DNA of 64,000 bases, from assembly GCA_022316685.1 (NCBI GenBank), contig JAKJHU010000023.1:4792692-4856691 (forward strand), read 5' to 3'. The notes under the pieces are model-generated. The model saw only the letters and a list, made by a program, of their open reading frames with translations. It searched no databases and was not told the DNA's origin. A program made the position numbers and the translations under genes. This DNA is from Progne subis subis (taxonomy: Eukaryota; Chordata; Aves; Passeriformes; Hirundinidae). This document shows, piece after piece, positions 1 through 14,160 of the stretch; positions within the stretch are counted from its first letter, which is position 1, and every line of letters starts with the position of its first letter.

Positions 1-3000
1 TAAAACAGCTGCCTTTCTTTTCTCCTGGGCCTAATTATAACAGCATGTGAAACAATATAAGGGGTTCAAGTCTAATTTGGTAAGTGAAAACTACCATCCT
101 ACACAGCTGTTTTATTTATGAGAGATGGCAGGGTCAATAAGAAATCCTGATATGAAAAATAGCAAGGAAATTTGTGAGCAACAACAGAAAGAGTAATTGC
201 GTATGCAGTGGGTTTTTTATGTGTGAATAGGAAACTGATACTTGGTTTGATATTGATTTTTCTCTATTCAACATGATGTTATTTACAACTGCAGTTATAT
301 TTTTCTCAGATATCCAGTCCTGTATGATTTATGCTATGTCTCAATCACAACATTATATTATGTAAGACACCAGCTGAATCCTGAGATGAGTCAGCTGCCA
401 AATATTGTACTAAAAACTATTGTCTCATAATGAATCAACAGGCTTTGAAGTAATTAAATCCCTCATTGTTTAGCTTAATACAAGCTATTTTAGAATGTAA
501 TAAAACATATTTTGGGAGTGAGTTTTACTTGGTCCCATTATAATAGCATTTAGCTTCTTTCAGTCACCAGTAAGACACAACTGTCAGTCTAATAAGATTT
601 ATAGCTGAATGTTTGGTTTACTTATCAAGTAAGAGCTAGCAAGGCTTATTCTGCATGCCAGCCATTTCTAATTGTAACCTGTAACTCAAATTTGCTTTTG
701 TTCGACAGACTCTATGCGTCTTATCATTATTCACCACTTCCCCGTGCTGCCACAACTCTTTCAGGCTTTCAGACAGTTGAGAACATCTCATGAGTGTGGC
801 CACGGTGTAAACCAGGACAGGAAAAATGTCCATCCCCAAGAGAGCTCTTGCTCTATATATAGATATTCCCAGGCACCCTGTTTGTGACAGCAATAACACT
901 TCTGTGTCAAATGATGACAGGGACAAGGCCTGTCCAGCCAACTCACCAGGGAATGACAGAGTGAGGCTGCATCCTTCTCCTTGTGGTGGATGAGTTTACA
1001 CCAGACTGCATAACTTGTATGAAATTGTTAATTCTCTTGGGACAACACCATGTGCAGAATGACAGCTTGGATGGTTAGGATGTTTTGTGCTGGGGAAAAG
1101 TACTATTAATCTTTAGTTTACATTTTGCAACATATTTAGAGTAAAAAAGACAAATTCAAAGAGTAGTAGCTTATTCTGGGGCCAAAGGCTGCTGAATTTT
1201 GTGGTGCTTATAAGCTATGAGAAAAAAATTGCTCTACAGTCCTGCACCACAGTGGTAGAAGATGTAAAACTCTCACTAGAGTGTTTGCACTGGAGCTTTG
1301 ATGATTCCTTTAGGTATCTTCAGATTTATCCATGAGTGTTACACAAGAATGGGTAGATTTTGATCTGAATTCAATATTATCTGTCAGTTTTGATGGGCTC
1401 TTGGCCACCACTGAGAAGATCTGCTGTCAAAGCCTGTGATTGCTACAATCTCCTACTCATCTAAGCACTCATGACTTGGTAGGACACATCTCTGTGGTCT
1501 GCTAATTGAGTCACCAGCCAGCATCAGGATGTTCTCAAACCCAGGCCAGCCCACCTACAGACATCAAGTATGACAGAGAAAATGAGAATGGATATTTCTG
1601 AACATGTCACCATGTTCAGTAGAAAGACAGAGTTAGCCATTTGTGTTCCTTCTTTGCATTACACAGTTAAGACTGGCAAATATCAGTGCAGAATGTAGGA
1701 TGTTCTGAACTCATTTATGCACAAACATACCAGTTTCTGGGAGTACTGGGACACTAAAGGTTCACAGGTGTTTACAAAATAGGTCCACTTTGGGTCTGAT
1801 CTTCTGTAATCTCTTAATATCAATGTATTGGATCTGTTAGAAAATCTGAAGACAGTGAGCCAGGAAGTTTTGGCTCATGATACATGGGCTGTACCAAGAC
1901 CAATAAGAGTTTAGGAAGACAGCAGTGAGGACCTTTCTTCAGTAGTAAGAACTAAAATGAGCAGAAAGAAATTAGCAAAATTTTGTATTTTCATTGAACT
2001 AAAAAAATCTAATGCTTTAGCTTGCCATACCCCCTGGCATGGCTTGTGGTTTTCAGAGAGATGAATGAAGCTCATGCCCTTCTGTCATGAGTCTGAAGAC
2101 TGTAAAATGCCATGCAGGTCTGAAGGGGATTAATTTCTCCAGTGCACAGCCACAGTCTCTTCCATTCATCCAGATCTTGATATTACAAGCCAGCAAATGA
2201 TTCAACCAAATGGTGTCGTAATATTTTACTCAGTGCCACAGATTTTACGCTGACCATTTTCAATTTTACCGCAAGTCATTTGCACTATTTCCAGCCCATG
2301 TCCAAGTAAGAGATTGATGCTGCTTGCAATCTCATGTCTAGTTTCTTGTGCTTCCTACTTGCTTCTTTAAATAAATCCACCTTTCTCAGTGTGTGATGGA
2401 TTAAATGTTGGATTGCATCACAGAATACAGTGAGTGAGAGAAAAATTGTCTGAAGTACACAAAAAAAAAAATTGTTGAATGTATTCTCTGTCATGAACTT
2501 TGACCCAGGAACCTGAGACTATGAGATTATTTGCATAGTTGATTTTTATATTTACAATACAAGAAAAATAATAACTCATGAAGTCCAATTTTGCTGTCGC
2601 CAGCCACGGTTTTTACCTTCATGACTGAAATTAATAAGGATCTCATCCTCTGCTCTGCTGGGCACATGCGTGGTTCCCTGATTCCTCTGGGTAACTTTTT
2701 TTTAACTTTTTTTTTAAATAGCAGCATGGTAGTTACACTCATTTTCTGCCACTGCCTTGGTCTATGTAGTTCAGAGCTCCACATATATCAATACTCTAAC
2801 ATTCTGTAAGTTAACACACCATGGACATATGGAAATATCACCATTTATTGGTGTCATAATTCAAAATGTAATAATGCAAACAGCCTCCCAAGATCCTTGG
2901 GGTTTTTTTAAAGAATAGCAAACAGCCTGCAGCATGTGAAAAAGGCACCTAGGCAGTTGTGTAATCAAGGATATTTAGTTGATAATTTCTTAGTGTATAA

Positions 3001-6000
3001 TTATTTCATTTTTCTAGCTCTAAATCTTTTTTTTTTTTTTTTTTCCTTCTTCACTTTACAGGCTGTTTGGCACATACAACTCGGAGTTGAATGCAGCATT
3101 TCCTGTCAATATTAGGTTTTTATGAAAAGCAAAGAAGCATATGAAAAAAGACATTATATTAATTGGCTAAGCAGTGCCATTACATTTTTCATTTAAAATG
3201 TCAGAATGTAACAAACCCAAGAAATTGGACAGTCTGTCCTGATTGGGTTTCAAAAGAATTAGGAACCTATACATGACAAAATGAAAATTTTTAATATCTA
3301 AGCCACTAATCAGTGAAGAGAAAAGAGTAAGTAACCTTTCATGAATGACACTCTTTTTGGTGGAAAATATAATTTGTGATATTTAAAACTTTCAAACCTG
3401 AAAAATTCTTTGAGCTGTCCCAATCACTTATTGATATTAATGATAGATTTTAAGTTACTTCCTTGCCTTAAAAAAAAAATCATTAATTAACCATTAATTA
3501 ATTATTAATTAATACCAGAGCATTTATTCATCAATCAAATCTCTATACTTATTTATTTTATATTTTATTATCATTTTAAAACACCATACAGAGCTATATC
3601 TTATAGTCTAATATCATGAGTTGCTTTAATCAGGCAAGTCCACACAGTCATTGAAATTATAGGTGCATATCTAATAAAAAATTGGCAATTACAACTGTAG
3701 TTTAAAACAATCCTCATTAATTTTGTGAACTTTTTGTTACTTGTTTCTGCTTTTAAGGCAATTATGTCATTAATCTGGTTGGCCTCCAGAGCTTAACATA
3801 CTGAATAAATAGTTTGTATTTTGCAGCTTACAATTCTCCACGTTCTGTGGAGAGTTAAGTGAAATCCTTATCTAGATCTAAAATCAGGGATTAGTTATAA
3901 GATTACTTCACATGGAAAATGAACCACCTATCATTCTGTAGATCTAGGACTAAAATAACTAATATATATTTAAAAAAAAAAAATCCCCACAATTTTTTGT
4001 GACTAAGAATTCTGACAGGTGAAATTTCTGGGGAAAAAGGAAGCCCTCAGGAGTCCAAGTCTACAATACCTGCACAGAAGTTTAAAAAACTGATGCCAGA
4101 ATTAAACAAAATTTGACCCAAACTTTCTACAAACTTGCGAAGTCTTTCTTTCACCAAAACAATTTATTTCATAGGTATTATAAAGGTGTACTTTTTTGAA
4201 GCTGATTTAATTTATACCTTTGACTTTCCATTATTTCTTTCTATATATTCCGCTCTCTGCCCTTACACTATCTGTGACTCTTTTCAGAACATTTACCTCC
4301 CTAGAGCTCCAGCTCTGAAGTCATTTTTCCACAGTGTACCAAGCCTTCAGGGGCCATCAGTCCTTCCTTTCTAGATTTTTTGCTAACTTCTTCCACAAAA
4401 TAGTTTAGGTTTTAATACAAAACAAAATTGCTGTTGTTTATGACCACTGTTTGCTTTGTGTGCAATGAGCAATATCATGTCCTCTTGTTTTCCTAGATTC
4501 TGATGCAAAGCAATAAAATTTTAAACACTTCAAATTTTAATCCAGACTTTCTAATGATTAAACTGTACTTACACTTGTTGAAGTGTACAGTAATTCCTTG
4601 AATGCATTATTCAATGAACATATCAAAATATAGTAATGGCTTGGGTCAAAACACATTCAGACATTCTTAGATTTTGACTGCATCATGATAGATTCAATGA
4701 CAAATCTACAGACTGATATCACACATTTGTATTTTTTTTTTTTCTAAATATTCCTTATCTTAAATATTCACACATATAAATCCACATGCATTCAACATGA
4801 GAGACATTTGCTGTAAGGTACACTTCAATTCCATGTGAATTCTCCTGCCTTTAGTTTGTTTAGTCCGTGCTTCCAAAAACTGAACCAACAGCAAGATTCA
4901 ACAGACTTTCCATTCTAAGTTAGTCACTTGTGTTGTTAGGAAATGTTTTATTTAGAGAAACACACACACCCCCCAAAAACCCTACAACTTCTTTTTGGTT
5001 AAACCTATTGCTGTAGAATATAAACAAGGCAGTTTGTTTATCTCTAGTCCTGGGTAAGCATAACTCCTACTGATTTTTCCAATTTGCATATCATTCCCAT
5101 TCTGCTTTATGCTTTCATTTGGAAATGAATGATTTACTTCAGGCAACCAGTATGGTCTGCAGAGCTGAAGTTTCTGTGATGCTAAAGGCACATTCCAGAG
5201 CTGTTCTTTTTATTCTCTTCGTGAGACCCCACACTGATCAGAAAAGAACTTTGTGGAATGAAGGAAAAACTGCAAACTGGAATGAAAGCAGTTTGAAAGA
5301 ATAAGATTTTCTTTGTATTGTCCTATTTAATTGCATTTCCATAGATAAAGGAGGAGAAATTCAATTTCAGCAGACTTAATTTTGGCATCTGCATTATTGT
5401 AGTTCTTGAGAAAGCCCTGTGAATACTGAGACAACAAAACTACTGATAAAATCCACATACACATCCTCAAGCACAGCATTTTAATCCTAAACCTAGTCTG
5501 TTCCTGTTATAATTTCTGAAGTTGTGATGATGTAAATGCTACAAGAAATACAAATCAGAAGTTAGAGGGAAAAAAACTGTTTATCATATACCTTTTGTTT
5601 AAACTTATGGCATGATTACCTTAAAATGTTCTTTTTCCTCAGGCCTTTATCACGCCTTTATCTAGGCCTTCAAATTTTGACAGGTGGAAGGACGTATGTA
5701 TCAGATAAAAGAAGAAAAACAAGGACTTGACATAGACTTGGACTATTCAGAAGTATGAGTAAAGAAGAAAAATAACAAGTTAGGATGCCAAGTCTTGTAA
5801 ACTCACAAAGGCTGACAGGGAGCAAAGATCAAAAATCAAAAATTCTGCCAAAAGTTTCTTTTACAAGTGTTGATGATTTGTGGCATGGTATTTGTTGGGG
5901 GAGTTGGCTGTTGTATTTGGGAGTTTTGTTTGTTTGTTGTTTGGGGTTGTTTGTTTTTAACAGAGGATTGATTTCCTGATTTAGAAAGAGAAATCATTCT

Positions 6001-6754
6001 CTTTCTAGTTTACTGTTCTTTTCTGTGCAATCACTGTTTGCCTTTTTAGATATATTTTTAAGTGTTTCTTTGTAAGCTCGACACCTCTACTACACAAAAG
6101 TTTTCACTGAGAGAAGCAAGGGAAAAAAATAAAAAATGCTGCTGAAGAAAATCTGACAAGTGTTAGAATATGATTGTGTAATCATGCTTACCTTTTCTTT
6201 GCTGTACAGAATTAATAGAATAGATTCAAAGTGTAATGGACATTTTGCTTTACCAAGCATCTCCCAGACAGGTGCACTGAAGGAAATTCCACATTGCCCT
6301 CTAAAATTCAAAAGTTTAAGTTGAGAACTGGAAAGGAACATAATAACCACTGAAAGTTCAGATATAAAAGGCAAAGTTTTGTTTCCTCTCTCTAATATCT
6401 ATCATTTGTAGCTTTCCCCACGAGATTAGATGGCCGCTGATGGCAAAAGTAAAAGAATCTGCTCTCTGGCACTGGGTTGGGTATTGCAGCTTTTATTCTC
6501 GAGTCCTGCTCTGCTTGCTGGAGACCTTTCCCGGTGACTGCCGATGCCAGAGAGCCCTGGCCCCTCCCCCGTCAGGGCGTTTCCCCCAGAGGCAGCGCCC
6601 AGAGGCACCACGCAATCAGGGAGAAGTGGGAGGGAACAGAGGTTACATTTCAGTGTGGGGGATGAGCACTGCTGGGCAAGGACAGTTCACATGATACATA
6701 GAAAAAACATTACAAATCCGATGAAATATAAACCCAGTTAATGCATTACAACAA
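1..6754. other. AT-rich non-coding stretch
   Basis: I see no gene here. The open frames are short, lack homology I recognise and occur on both strands as expected by chance. The region holds homopolymer runs (for example T-runs near 3,028-3,045 and A-runs near 3,970) and an AT-rich tract of repeated TTAATTAA-type words at about 3,480-3,515. A GC-richer patch at about 6,430-6,690 differs from its surroundings and may be an old repeat, but I could not assign it. Confidence 0.6.
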
Positions 6755-6760
6755 TCATTC

Positions 6761-7468
6761 TGTGGCGGTGCAAGAATTGCTTTATTAGGTTTTTGTAAGA
6801 AGTTTTATGTTATGGTTCAGTTCACTGTATCCCCAGTTTTGTAACAGTCCATCCCCTTTTGTGTTTTCTGTATAATAAGGTGTTTTGTGTCAGTCCTCCC
6901 ACCCCCCACCTATCCGGGACCATCCCCTCTGCCCCTCCTCGCTCTGGGGCAGCCTGTCTATCACTTCGGGACCCCTCCCAGATTGCAAAACCATTCGGAG
7001 AGGGCTTCAGGTGATAGGTCCCCCGGGGTGGAATTCCTTTGCCCTTGATGTCAATGGTCAGAGGCTTGGGGGTGGGCACACCTTGTTACCCCCTGAATCC
7101 CCTGATTTGTTGTCTTGTTGTAACCCCCCCTTGAACCCCTCCCCCAGTTATAAGGTGGAGGAGGGAGATTCAAGGTCTCTCTAGCTCTGCTCTCGCTCTC
7201 TGGCCTCTCTGGTCTGCGGTTTGGACCAGCTGCGGACTTCCCGCAGCTTGGCCTGAATAAACATCTTTTAACCTGCTAAGCTGAGAGCCAGCCTTTTCTT
7301 CTGCTGCTGCTGCCACAACACTATTTGGTCCAGCTGCTGCTGAGAAGCCGAGCCAGCAGGTAAAGATAACCTGCGTGCCCTATCCAAACTGGGAACATCT
7401 TGTAGCTGTGCAGATCTGAGCTAGCCTGAGGCTGGTGTCCACCCGGTGCGGAGACAGAAACAGCTACA
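6761..7468 (+). mobile_element. Solo LTR A (class II / ERVK-like)
   Basis: A 708-bp element beginning TGTGGCGG and ending GCTACA, flanked by TCATTC (6,755-6,760) and TCATTT (7,469-7,474), a 6-bp target duplication with one mismatch. It has a TATA-like TTATAAG near 7,148, an AATAAA signal at 7,256-7,261 and the U5 word GAGCTAG shared with all related LTRs here. No gag or pol lies beside it, so it is a solo LTR left by recombination between two LTRs. It is very similar along its length to the LTR at 29,731. The overlapping short ORFs are incidental. Confidence 0.92.
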
Positions 7469-7474
7469 TCATTT

Positions 7475-9992
7475 TTCTTCTTTCACATATTTTTTACTTT
7501 TCCCTAATCACTGAAAATTTGTCCCCATTCTTCCTCTTGCTCATATATACCTATTTTTTTTCTCTTTCTGGCATAAAATATAAAGAGAAAGCATTCCCAA
7601 AAACAGGTTCGTTCTTCCTCCACCTCAATGTATCAACTGCAGAGAAATTTAATCAGAAACTAAAGCCTTCTCTTTTCTGATATTTCTTGTTGATACTGTA
7701 TTTGTTAAATTTACACAAAACAGCCCAATTTTTTCAAAATCTAAGATATATGATGAACCAAAGTTTAAGGATGCAACACAATCCTTTCATGAACCAAATT
7801 TATGCCATGTAACAGCAGCCATAAGCCAGTGAATGCTTTCAGCACACAGTGTTGAGGCAGACTATTCCAGCACAAACAGATGTAGACCAAGAAAAATATC
7901 CAAAACCTTTGGGTTTTGCTTATGAGAAAATAATTAATTGCATTTAAGATTTGTTCAGTTCCTGAGTTACCAATGCTAGGGTGTATACAGGTGTGCAGAA
8001 GCCACAAGGTGCTCAGGGCATGTAGGAACTGAATTAGACACATTTTCCTGCCCAAATATCACTTATTAGAGCTAGATGGGCACAACTCCATGAAGGCCAG
8101 AACCATATTCTTTCCTTCAAATTCCAATGGTGAATGATATTATTAATACTTCATACTTTTCTATGCTTGCAAAAGAAGTTATCTCACAAGCCGTGAATAT
8201 GAGTGACATCTCAGCCTTAGATCTCTTCTGGCATTGCAAGTTTGCTATCTCATCTGGATTCATGTGTATTTGGGCTCTTAGGTGCCATACTATATACAGA
8301 ATGACAGCAAAACAATCCATAAAACATGGGGTCACGGTATTTTATACAATCCACAATGTGCCCTTTTCCCCTCAAAACAGCAGTTCAAAACATTACAAAA
8401 GAGAATTTGCTTACACGCTGGCTTTTGTATTCCACTACAGAATTTTCTGTACAACAGACATGACAGGAAGTTTCTGCTGCAGCCTGCAGCAAATATTGAA
8501 AAATTTTATAGTGATGTTTTGTGTGTATTTCAGAAGGCATGAAGCCAAAGTTACAGGAAATCAATAGCTCTCTTGTGAATCAAAACTTATGAGGAGAAAG
8601 ATCTTACATGGTAAAACTATTTTGCTCGTTACATCTATGTTTTGTAGAGTAAAAACAATGTGCTTTGATACATTCACTGCAGTTCATATCAGATCCCCTA
8701 TCACAGCAGAGAACAACCCCTTTTGTGGCTACAGCACATCCTTAAAAATACAAAAAACTCACTTTTGATCAGCAATTGAATAGTTCAGAGGACTTATAGC
8801 CCCTAAAACAACTATCATATAAGGATGTTTTCATTTTTTCAATTAAAATGTATGTTAAAAGTTTTATGTTTCCTACTTCTTTCCCATTTTGTAGGTTAAT
8901 GAAAGCTGAGCCAAAATCCAAAGTTTCACCCTCAGGAAGCTTCTGTTTTAGTTCTGCATAGTCTGAGGACTGAACTGGAACCCAATCACCAGTAGAGTTA
9001 GTACAGAGATGTCTGCAGAAAACTAGAAAATAATTCATCAAAACAAACTATTCTGTAGAACAGAATGTGACTGTCTCAGCTTGTCATCGTGTTTTTCTTT
9101 CCTGCTTGTGCTACAGACCTGTTGCTCTTTCTGGCTTAATGAGGTTTGTAAGCCCAAACTCAGCATTAGTTTTCTGCCAAAGAGCAGCCACAGAACAAGG
9201 GAAATGAGCGCTCCCCAGCCACCACCTTTAACACCATGAAAACAGCATTTTCAGAAAACGTGACCAAATGCACTGGTCATAGGATGACTACAATAACCTG
9301 CTTTCTTTCATGAGGATTTCTCCTAGTAAATAACAATATGTTTATATTGAAGTTCAGCTTTTCAGTACAGAGATGTGTTAAATCTGTATCTTGTTTGGTA
9401 AATTACAACTTCCATTAAAACTCCTGATTTACTAATTAATACCTATTATTAAAAATAATTATTAGTGTTTATTCACTGAACATTTACTTTCTAATTTCCA
9501 TCAATTTACAATTATACTATACAAAGTCCATCTTTGTATGTTCTGTTGACAGAAAGAGTGCTTTGGAAATGAAGATATTTTTGCATTTCTGTGTTCTGAT
9601 CAGTGAAATACAAAACAGCCAAAGATAGACTTTGCAAGGATAAATGCTTATAAGTCAATGATAAATGCTTATAAGTCAGTGTCCCTGGACTAAAGTCCTC
9701 AAAGTCTGGAAAATCCCATAGAGGAAGTTCAGCACTGTCTCTCTACCAAGAAATCTCTAGTCTGGCATTGCCTGCTGGGCGCTGTTGCAGTATCAAAAAA
9801 GAATAGGGATAAACTCTGAAGGTCTACATTTAGAAAAGGTGAATAAAATTTAAAGTATTTAAATAGCTTCATGCCTTCAAAATTTCAAATTCTGAAAATT
9901 ATATAACAGCATTTACCTTCCTTTAAGTTAATGGTTCATGATACAGGGTCATTAAGGCTTTACCATGTTTCTGCCCACTCAGGGACATCAGT
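7475..9992. other. Non-coding stretch, nothing assigned
   Basis: AT-rich DNA between two LTR elements. The longest open frame (8,127-8,567, plus strand) has no recognisable domain and looks like chance. A short tandem duplication of about 21 bp, with the unit ending CTTATAAGTCA, lies at about 9,640-9,681. Confidence 0.55.
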
Positions 9993-10640
9993 TGTCGGGG
10001 GCTCCTAACAGGAGTTTAAATTCCCCTGCATTCAGGTGGTTTTAGAGTCTTTTTTGCCCTCTGCAAAGCTCTGAGCCAAACACAGAAAAGACGGAGTCTT
10101 CAAGGTTGCATGCTTCGTGTTTATTAGTTCTTATCTTACAATTTTCTCAGTGTCCAGCAAGATGTTCGCAGCTGCCTGGACATCTGACAACTCCTCCTGT
10201 CCCAGGGCTGTCCTTATCTTTTATACTAATTGCTACGTATTCGATATTTACTATTTATTGGCAATGCCTATCACTATTACTAAAAAGGTCATCTTTACTC
10301 TGACCCAATCCTCACAAACTACTTTGTGCCAGCGTCACTGCAGACATGGAGTGAGGGAAGAAGAAAGAAGAAGAAGGAGACAACGCCCCAAATTCTCCAT
10401 CTTGCCCCATTCACTTCAATACAAGAAATCCAAACCCGTTTTTTTCACCCTGTGATATACTAAACTACTATTTTTCACATTCTTGTGGCTTGTAAACCTT
10501 CTTGCAGTGCAAGAAGCCTCTCCCAAGGACTGAAATCAAAGCCAGTGTCTCTCTGAGCTCTGGGCTGGGGTCCCAGACCCCCCTGCCCAGGTCTCTGACC
10601 CTCCAGGGCAACCAAAGGAATGCCCTGGACTCCAACATTA
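9993..10640 (-). mobile_element. Probable solo LTR, minus strand, right edge uncertain
   Basis: The element begins (plus strand) TGTCGGGGGCTCC. Read on the minus strand it has a TATAAAAG box near 10,219-10,226 and, about 90 nt downstream, an AATAAA signal at 10,130-10,135, followed by a GC-rich U5-like end finishing in CCCCCGACA. This order (TATA, poly(A) signal, short tail ending in CA) is what an LTR in reverse orientation should show. I could not fix the U3 edge or find a matching target duplication, so about 10,640 is a guess. The overlapping open frames at 10,468-11,002 are not taken as genes. Confidence 0.5.
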
Positions 10641-13558
10641 CCAGGAAGATCAGACCCATTGAAGGATTTACTTCCACAGAACTGGAGGCTAAACTTGATT
10701 CAGTGTGTGCCTGCCTATGCTTCAAGCTAGCTTTGATCCAGAGTTCCCCGAGAAGTTGCAGCATTTCACTGTGTTCACAGCATTTAGCTCTGCCTCTCCA
10801 GTGGTCGTATAAGCACAGGCAAGACTGCTCATCCCACAACCTTGTGGTTCCTAGACATCACCTGATTCACACCGCTGTCACTCAGAACATAAAAATGAAG
10901 GCTCTCAACAGCTGCCTGTCTGCCTTCAACCCTTTACAGCTTTCTCTGAAGCTGGTCCTCACACCTGAAGTGATTTCTCAAGACTGCATAATTAACCAGT
11001 GACTTTGTGTTGAAACAGAAAAAATATCATTTCCATTCTCTTTGTTTAGCTATCAGTACTATCACTGAAGATTCTTTTCTGGTTCAGAAAAAGATCAATT
11101 TGAATGTCAAAATACAGTTTCCAAGCAGACCATGAGACTTGTCCAGCCACTTGACCATCAGCTTTCATAACTGTTTCATGATTATATGTTTGTTATATGT
11201 ACTTCTCTGGGATTGCTATGAGGTGACATAAAGTACAGAGCAGTTACTGAAATATAACCATTAATAGCCTTGGATTTTCCACTAAAAGCATCATGAAGTG
11301 TGAATGCAGAGTTATGGCTTCAGTGACGCAGAAATGTCTGCCTTAAATGGTTTCTCACAGGTGTTTAATAACATTAATCCTCTTATCAATTTCCCATTAC
11401 TGCCTCTTCAGCAGTTAAAGCAGTGAGATTAACTGTCCCTCCCGAGCACTTGTAGCAGGACGTGACTCTGCCTTCACGGTGATGTGCCCTGAGAGAGGGA
11501 CACGGTCTGAGCACAGCAGAGCCACACACTCAGCTCTCAACAGAGCTCAGAGCCTCAGCAAGTCACTGGGAGCACAATGGGACATAGGCTGAGAGCTCTG
11601 CTGACAGCCTGCAATGCCCTTGTTGGAACTTCACCTTGTGGAAGGCTCTTTCTTTTTCAGAACTAACTGTCGAAGCAACCCTTGCTTTCAGGAAATTCTC
11701 TGTCCTTTTTCCTAAATCCTGGTTGATTTTGCTTATCTCATCCTCCTCTTCCCTAACAAAAAAACACATCAAATGAATACTACAAATGAAGTGGATCAAA
11801 AGTGGAATAATATGGACAATAATTGAGCCAAAACCATAAGAGAATAGAAAAATATCCTTGGTAATTCCTTAGAGGGTTTTTCATCTATTCTTTATCCCCT
11901 AATCTATTTCTAAACCATAGGATTCTTAAATTCTCTGCTGCTTGCACTGTGCACTGCAGAAATATCCTTCCTCCAGGGATGTTACTGAGCTCTCACACAT
12001 CCCAAACTTCCATTCATATTGGTAGAAATCTGAGGAGAGCAGCTGAGAAGGGTAAGTTTCATCCACCTCTACAAGGGGGAGATCAGTTCCTAGTGGGGGA
12101 TCAGTTCCTTAAGACCACCCGAGTTTAATTTTACACATTTTCACTAAAATCATAAAGAATACAATGGTGAATGCAAGATTTGAGATTAAAATAAATCAAA
12201 GGATTGTTTTTATTAAGTGTATGAGATTCAGAACATCTGCAGGAAAATTTCAATCATAAATTATTGCACCTGTAAGAATGGAATTACTAAGAAGAGAACT
12301 TTAGCATGGTTCTCATAAATAAGGAATGAACAACAAAGTGGAAATCAAGTGGTCAGACTCTAGTGTCTTGGAGGAAGAACTGACTATCTGCTGAGTGATA
12401 TTAGCTGCTCCAGTGATTACTGGACAAAAGCAGTACTGATTGTAAACAATTAAACATATGGCTCCAAAACAAGGTGTGAAAACAGGACAGAAATCGTTCT
12501 CTTGAATCTGAGATGAGGTAGACCTTACCTTTAGAAGGGTGATCTGTTTTAATCACTGAGATTTAAAATAAGTGGGGAATGTAATGAGCTTATAGTGATC
12601 TTAGTAGAAAATCATAAAATTTTAAATTTTAATTTTTTGAAAAATGTCTAAAATGAGATAACTCACATGTGATAAATAGGTTTATCACATATAGTTACGT
12701 ATAGCAATTTTCTGAAAAAATTATTTATTGAGCAGTTTTTCTAATTTTGAAAATAAGAATAACTTTTCCTTTGGAGATTATGAAATACTATTTTGGCCAA
12801 TTTAAAAGATTATTTGGATTAAATATAGTACTAAATTAAAGCACTAAACTTGCTCATCTATAACAGTAGCATTGTTACTAAATATTGTAGGCATTGGGGT
12901 TTTAAAATGCAAAGGAGAGCAGTGGAAGGAGAAGACTGGGGAAATTGTGAGAGAAAACAATCACAGTAGAAGAGCAAAAAAAAAATGAAAGCATGTTTTA
13001 AAGACCATTTATTCCTGTGCTTTTTCTTCTTTCATCTCTGAAAATAAATGGAAATGAAAATCAGGAATTAAGAGGATCTGAGGGCCATTTTCACAGAGAA
13101 ATCACCTGTGTTATAGTACAATGCATGGATGAAAAACTAATCAATCCTTTTACAACAAAATGCTGTATTACTATTAGTAGTGTGATCTAAGTTAATTCAG
13201 AATGCATATCTTCAGGGTATGGAATGATTTAAGGTCACGGAAAATATAAACAAATAAACCCCACACAACAGAAACCTGTCAAGGGCAAGTGAAAATGCAG
13301 AAGGGTAATGGAGAGGAAGGCACAAGAAGTGTGAAAAGTTAGAAAGAGTAAGGAAAGTGAGAAGAATCAAAGGAGCAGAGGAAGGACATTTACACAAAAT
13401 GCAGAAAGCCTACAAGATGGTGAGAGAAAGCAAGAACTCTCTGGAGAGAATGTAACACAGCTGACCTGCTGAATAGCATGTGATCTGCAGCAAAAGTTTT
13501 GTTTCTGTGTTTATCCTGTCATGGTACATCAAAAAAATATTTTTATTTCCAGTTTTCT
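10641..13558. other. Non-coding stretch, nothing assigned
   Basis: AT-rich sequence with a moderately GC-richer part up to about 11,600. Open frames are short or overlap on both strands. I see no exon with a convincing codon pattern, no RNA gene and no repeat I can name. Confidence 0.55.
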
Positions 13559-14160
13559 TCACAGAATTACAGAATATGCTGAGTTGGAAGGGGTTCATCA
13601 GGATCATTGAGTCCCACTCCTGGCCCTGCAGAGGACCATCCTCAGGAGTCACACCATGTGCCAGAGAAAGTTGTCCAAACACTTCTTGAATTCTGCCAAG
13701 CTTGGTGCTGTGACCATTTCCCTGGGGAGCCTGTCCCAGTGCCCAGCTACCCTCTGGGTGAAGAACCTTTTCCTGACATACAACATAAACCTCCCCTGAC
13801 ACAGCTTAAGGCCATTCCCTTGGGTCCTGTCACTGGTCACTGAGTGAAGAGATCAGTGCCTGCCCCTGCTCTTCTCCTCAAGAGGAAGTTGTGACTGCAG
13901 TGAATTCTGCCCTCAGGCTGCTCCAGGCTGAAAGACCAAGGTCCCACAGCCCCTCCTCACACAACTTCACCTCAAGGATCTTCACCATCTTTGCCATCCT
14001 CCTCCACTCTCTAACAGCCTAGTATTTTTCTTATACTGTGCTGCCCAAAACTGCCCACAATATTCAATGAGGCTACTCCAGTGCAGAACAGTGCTGAACA
14101 GAGCAGAACAGGACAATCCCCTTCCATGCCTGGATATGGTTGGCTCTCCTGGATGCCAGG
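13559..14160 (-). mobile_element. CR1 LINE fragment (minus strand)
   Basis: The left edge carries the CR1 3' terminus in reverse complement (CAGAATTACAGAATATGC), followed by the usual CR1 3' region, including the segment reading CCTGGCCCTGCAGAGGACC. The 5' side fades out around 14,160, the usual 5' truncation of CR1 copies. Open frames inside it are remnants without coding potential. CR1 is the dominant non-LTR retrotransposon of birds and reptiles. Confidence 0.88.

Noticed and set aside
8127..8567. 146-codon open frame, plus strand
   Set aside because: No recognisable domain, AT-rich chance-like composition and overlapping frames on both strands.
10502..11002. 166-codon open frame
   Set aside because: Starts inside a probable minus-strand LTR and overlaps a frame on the other strand; no known motif.
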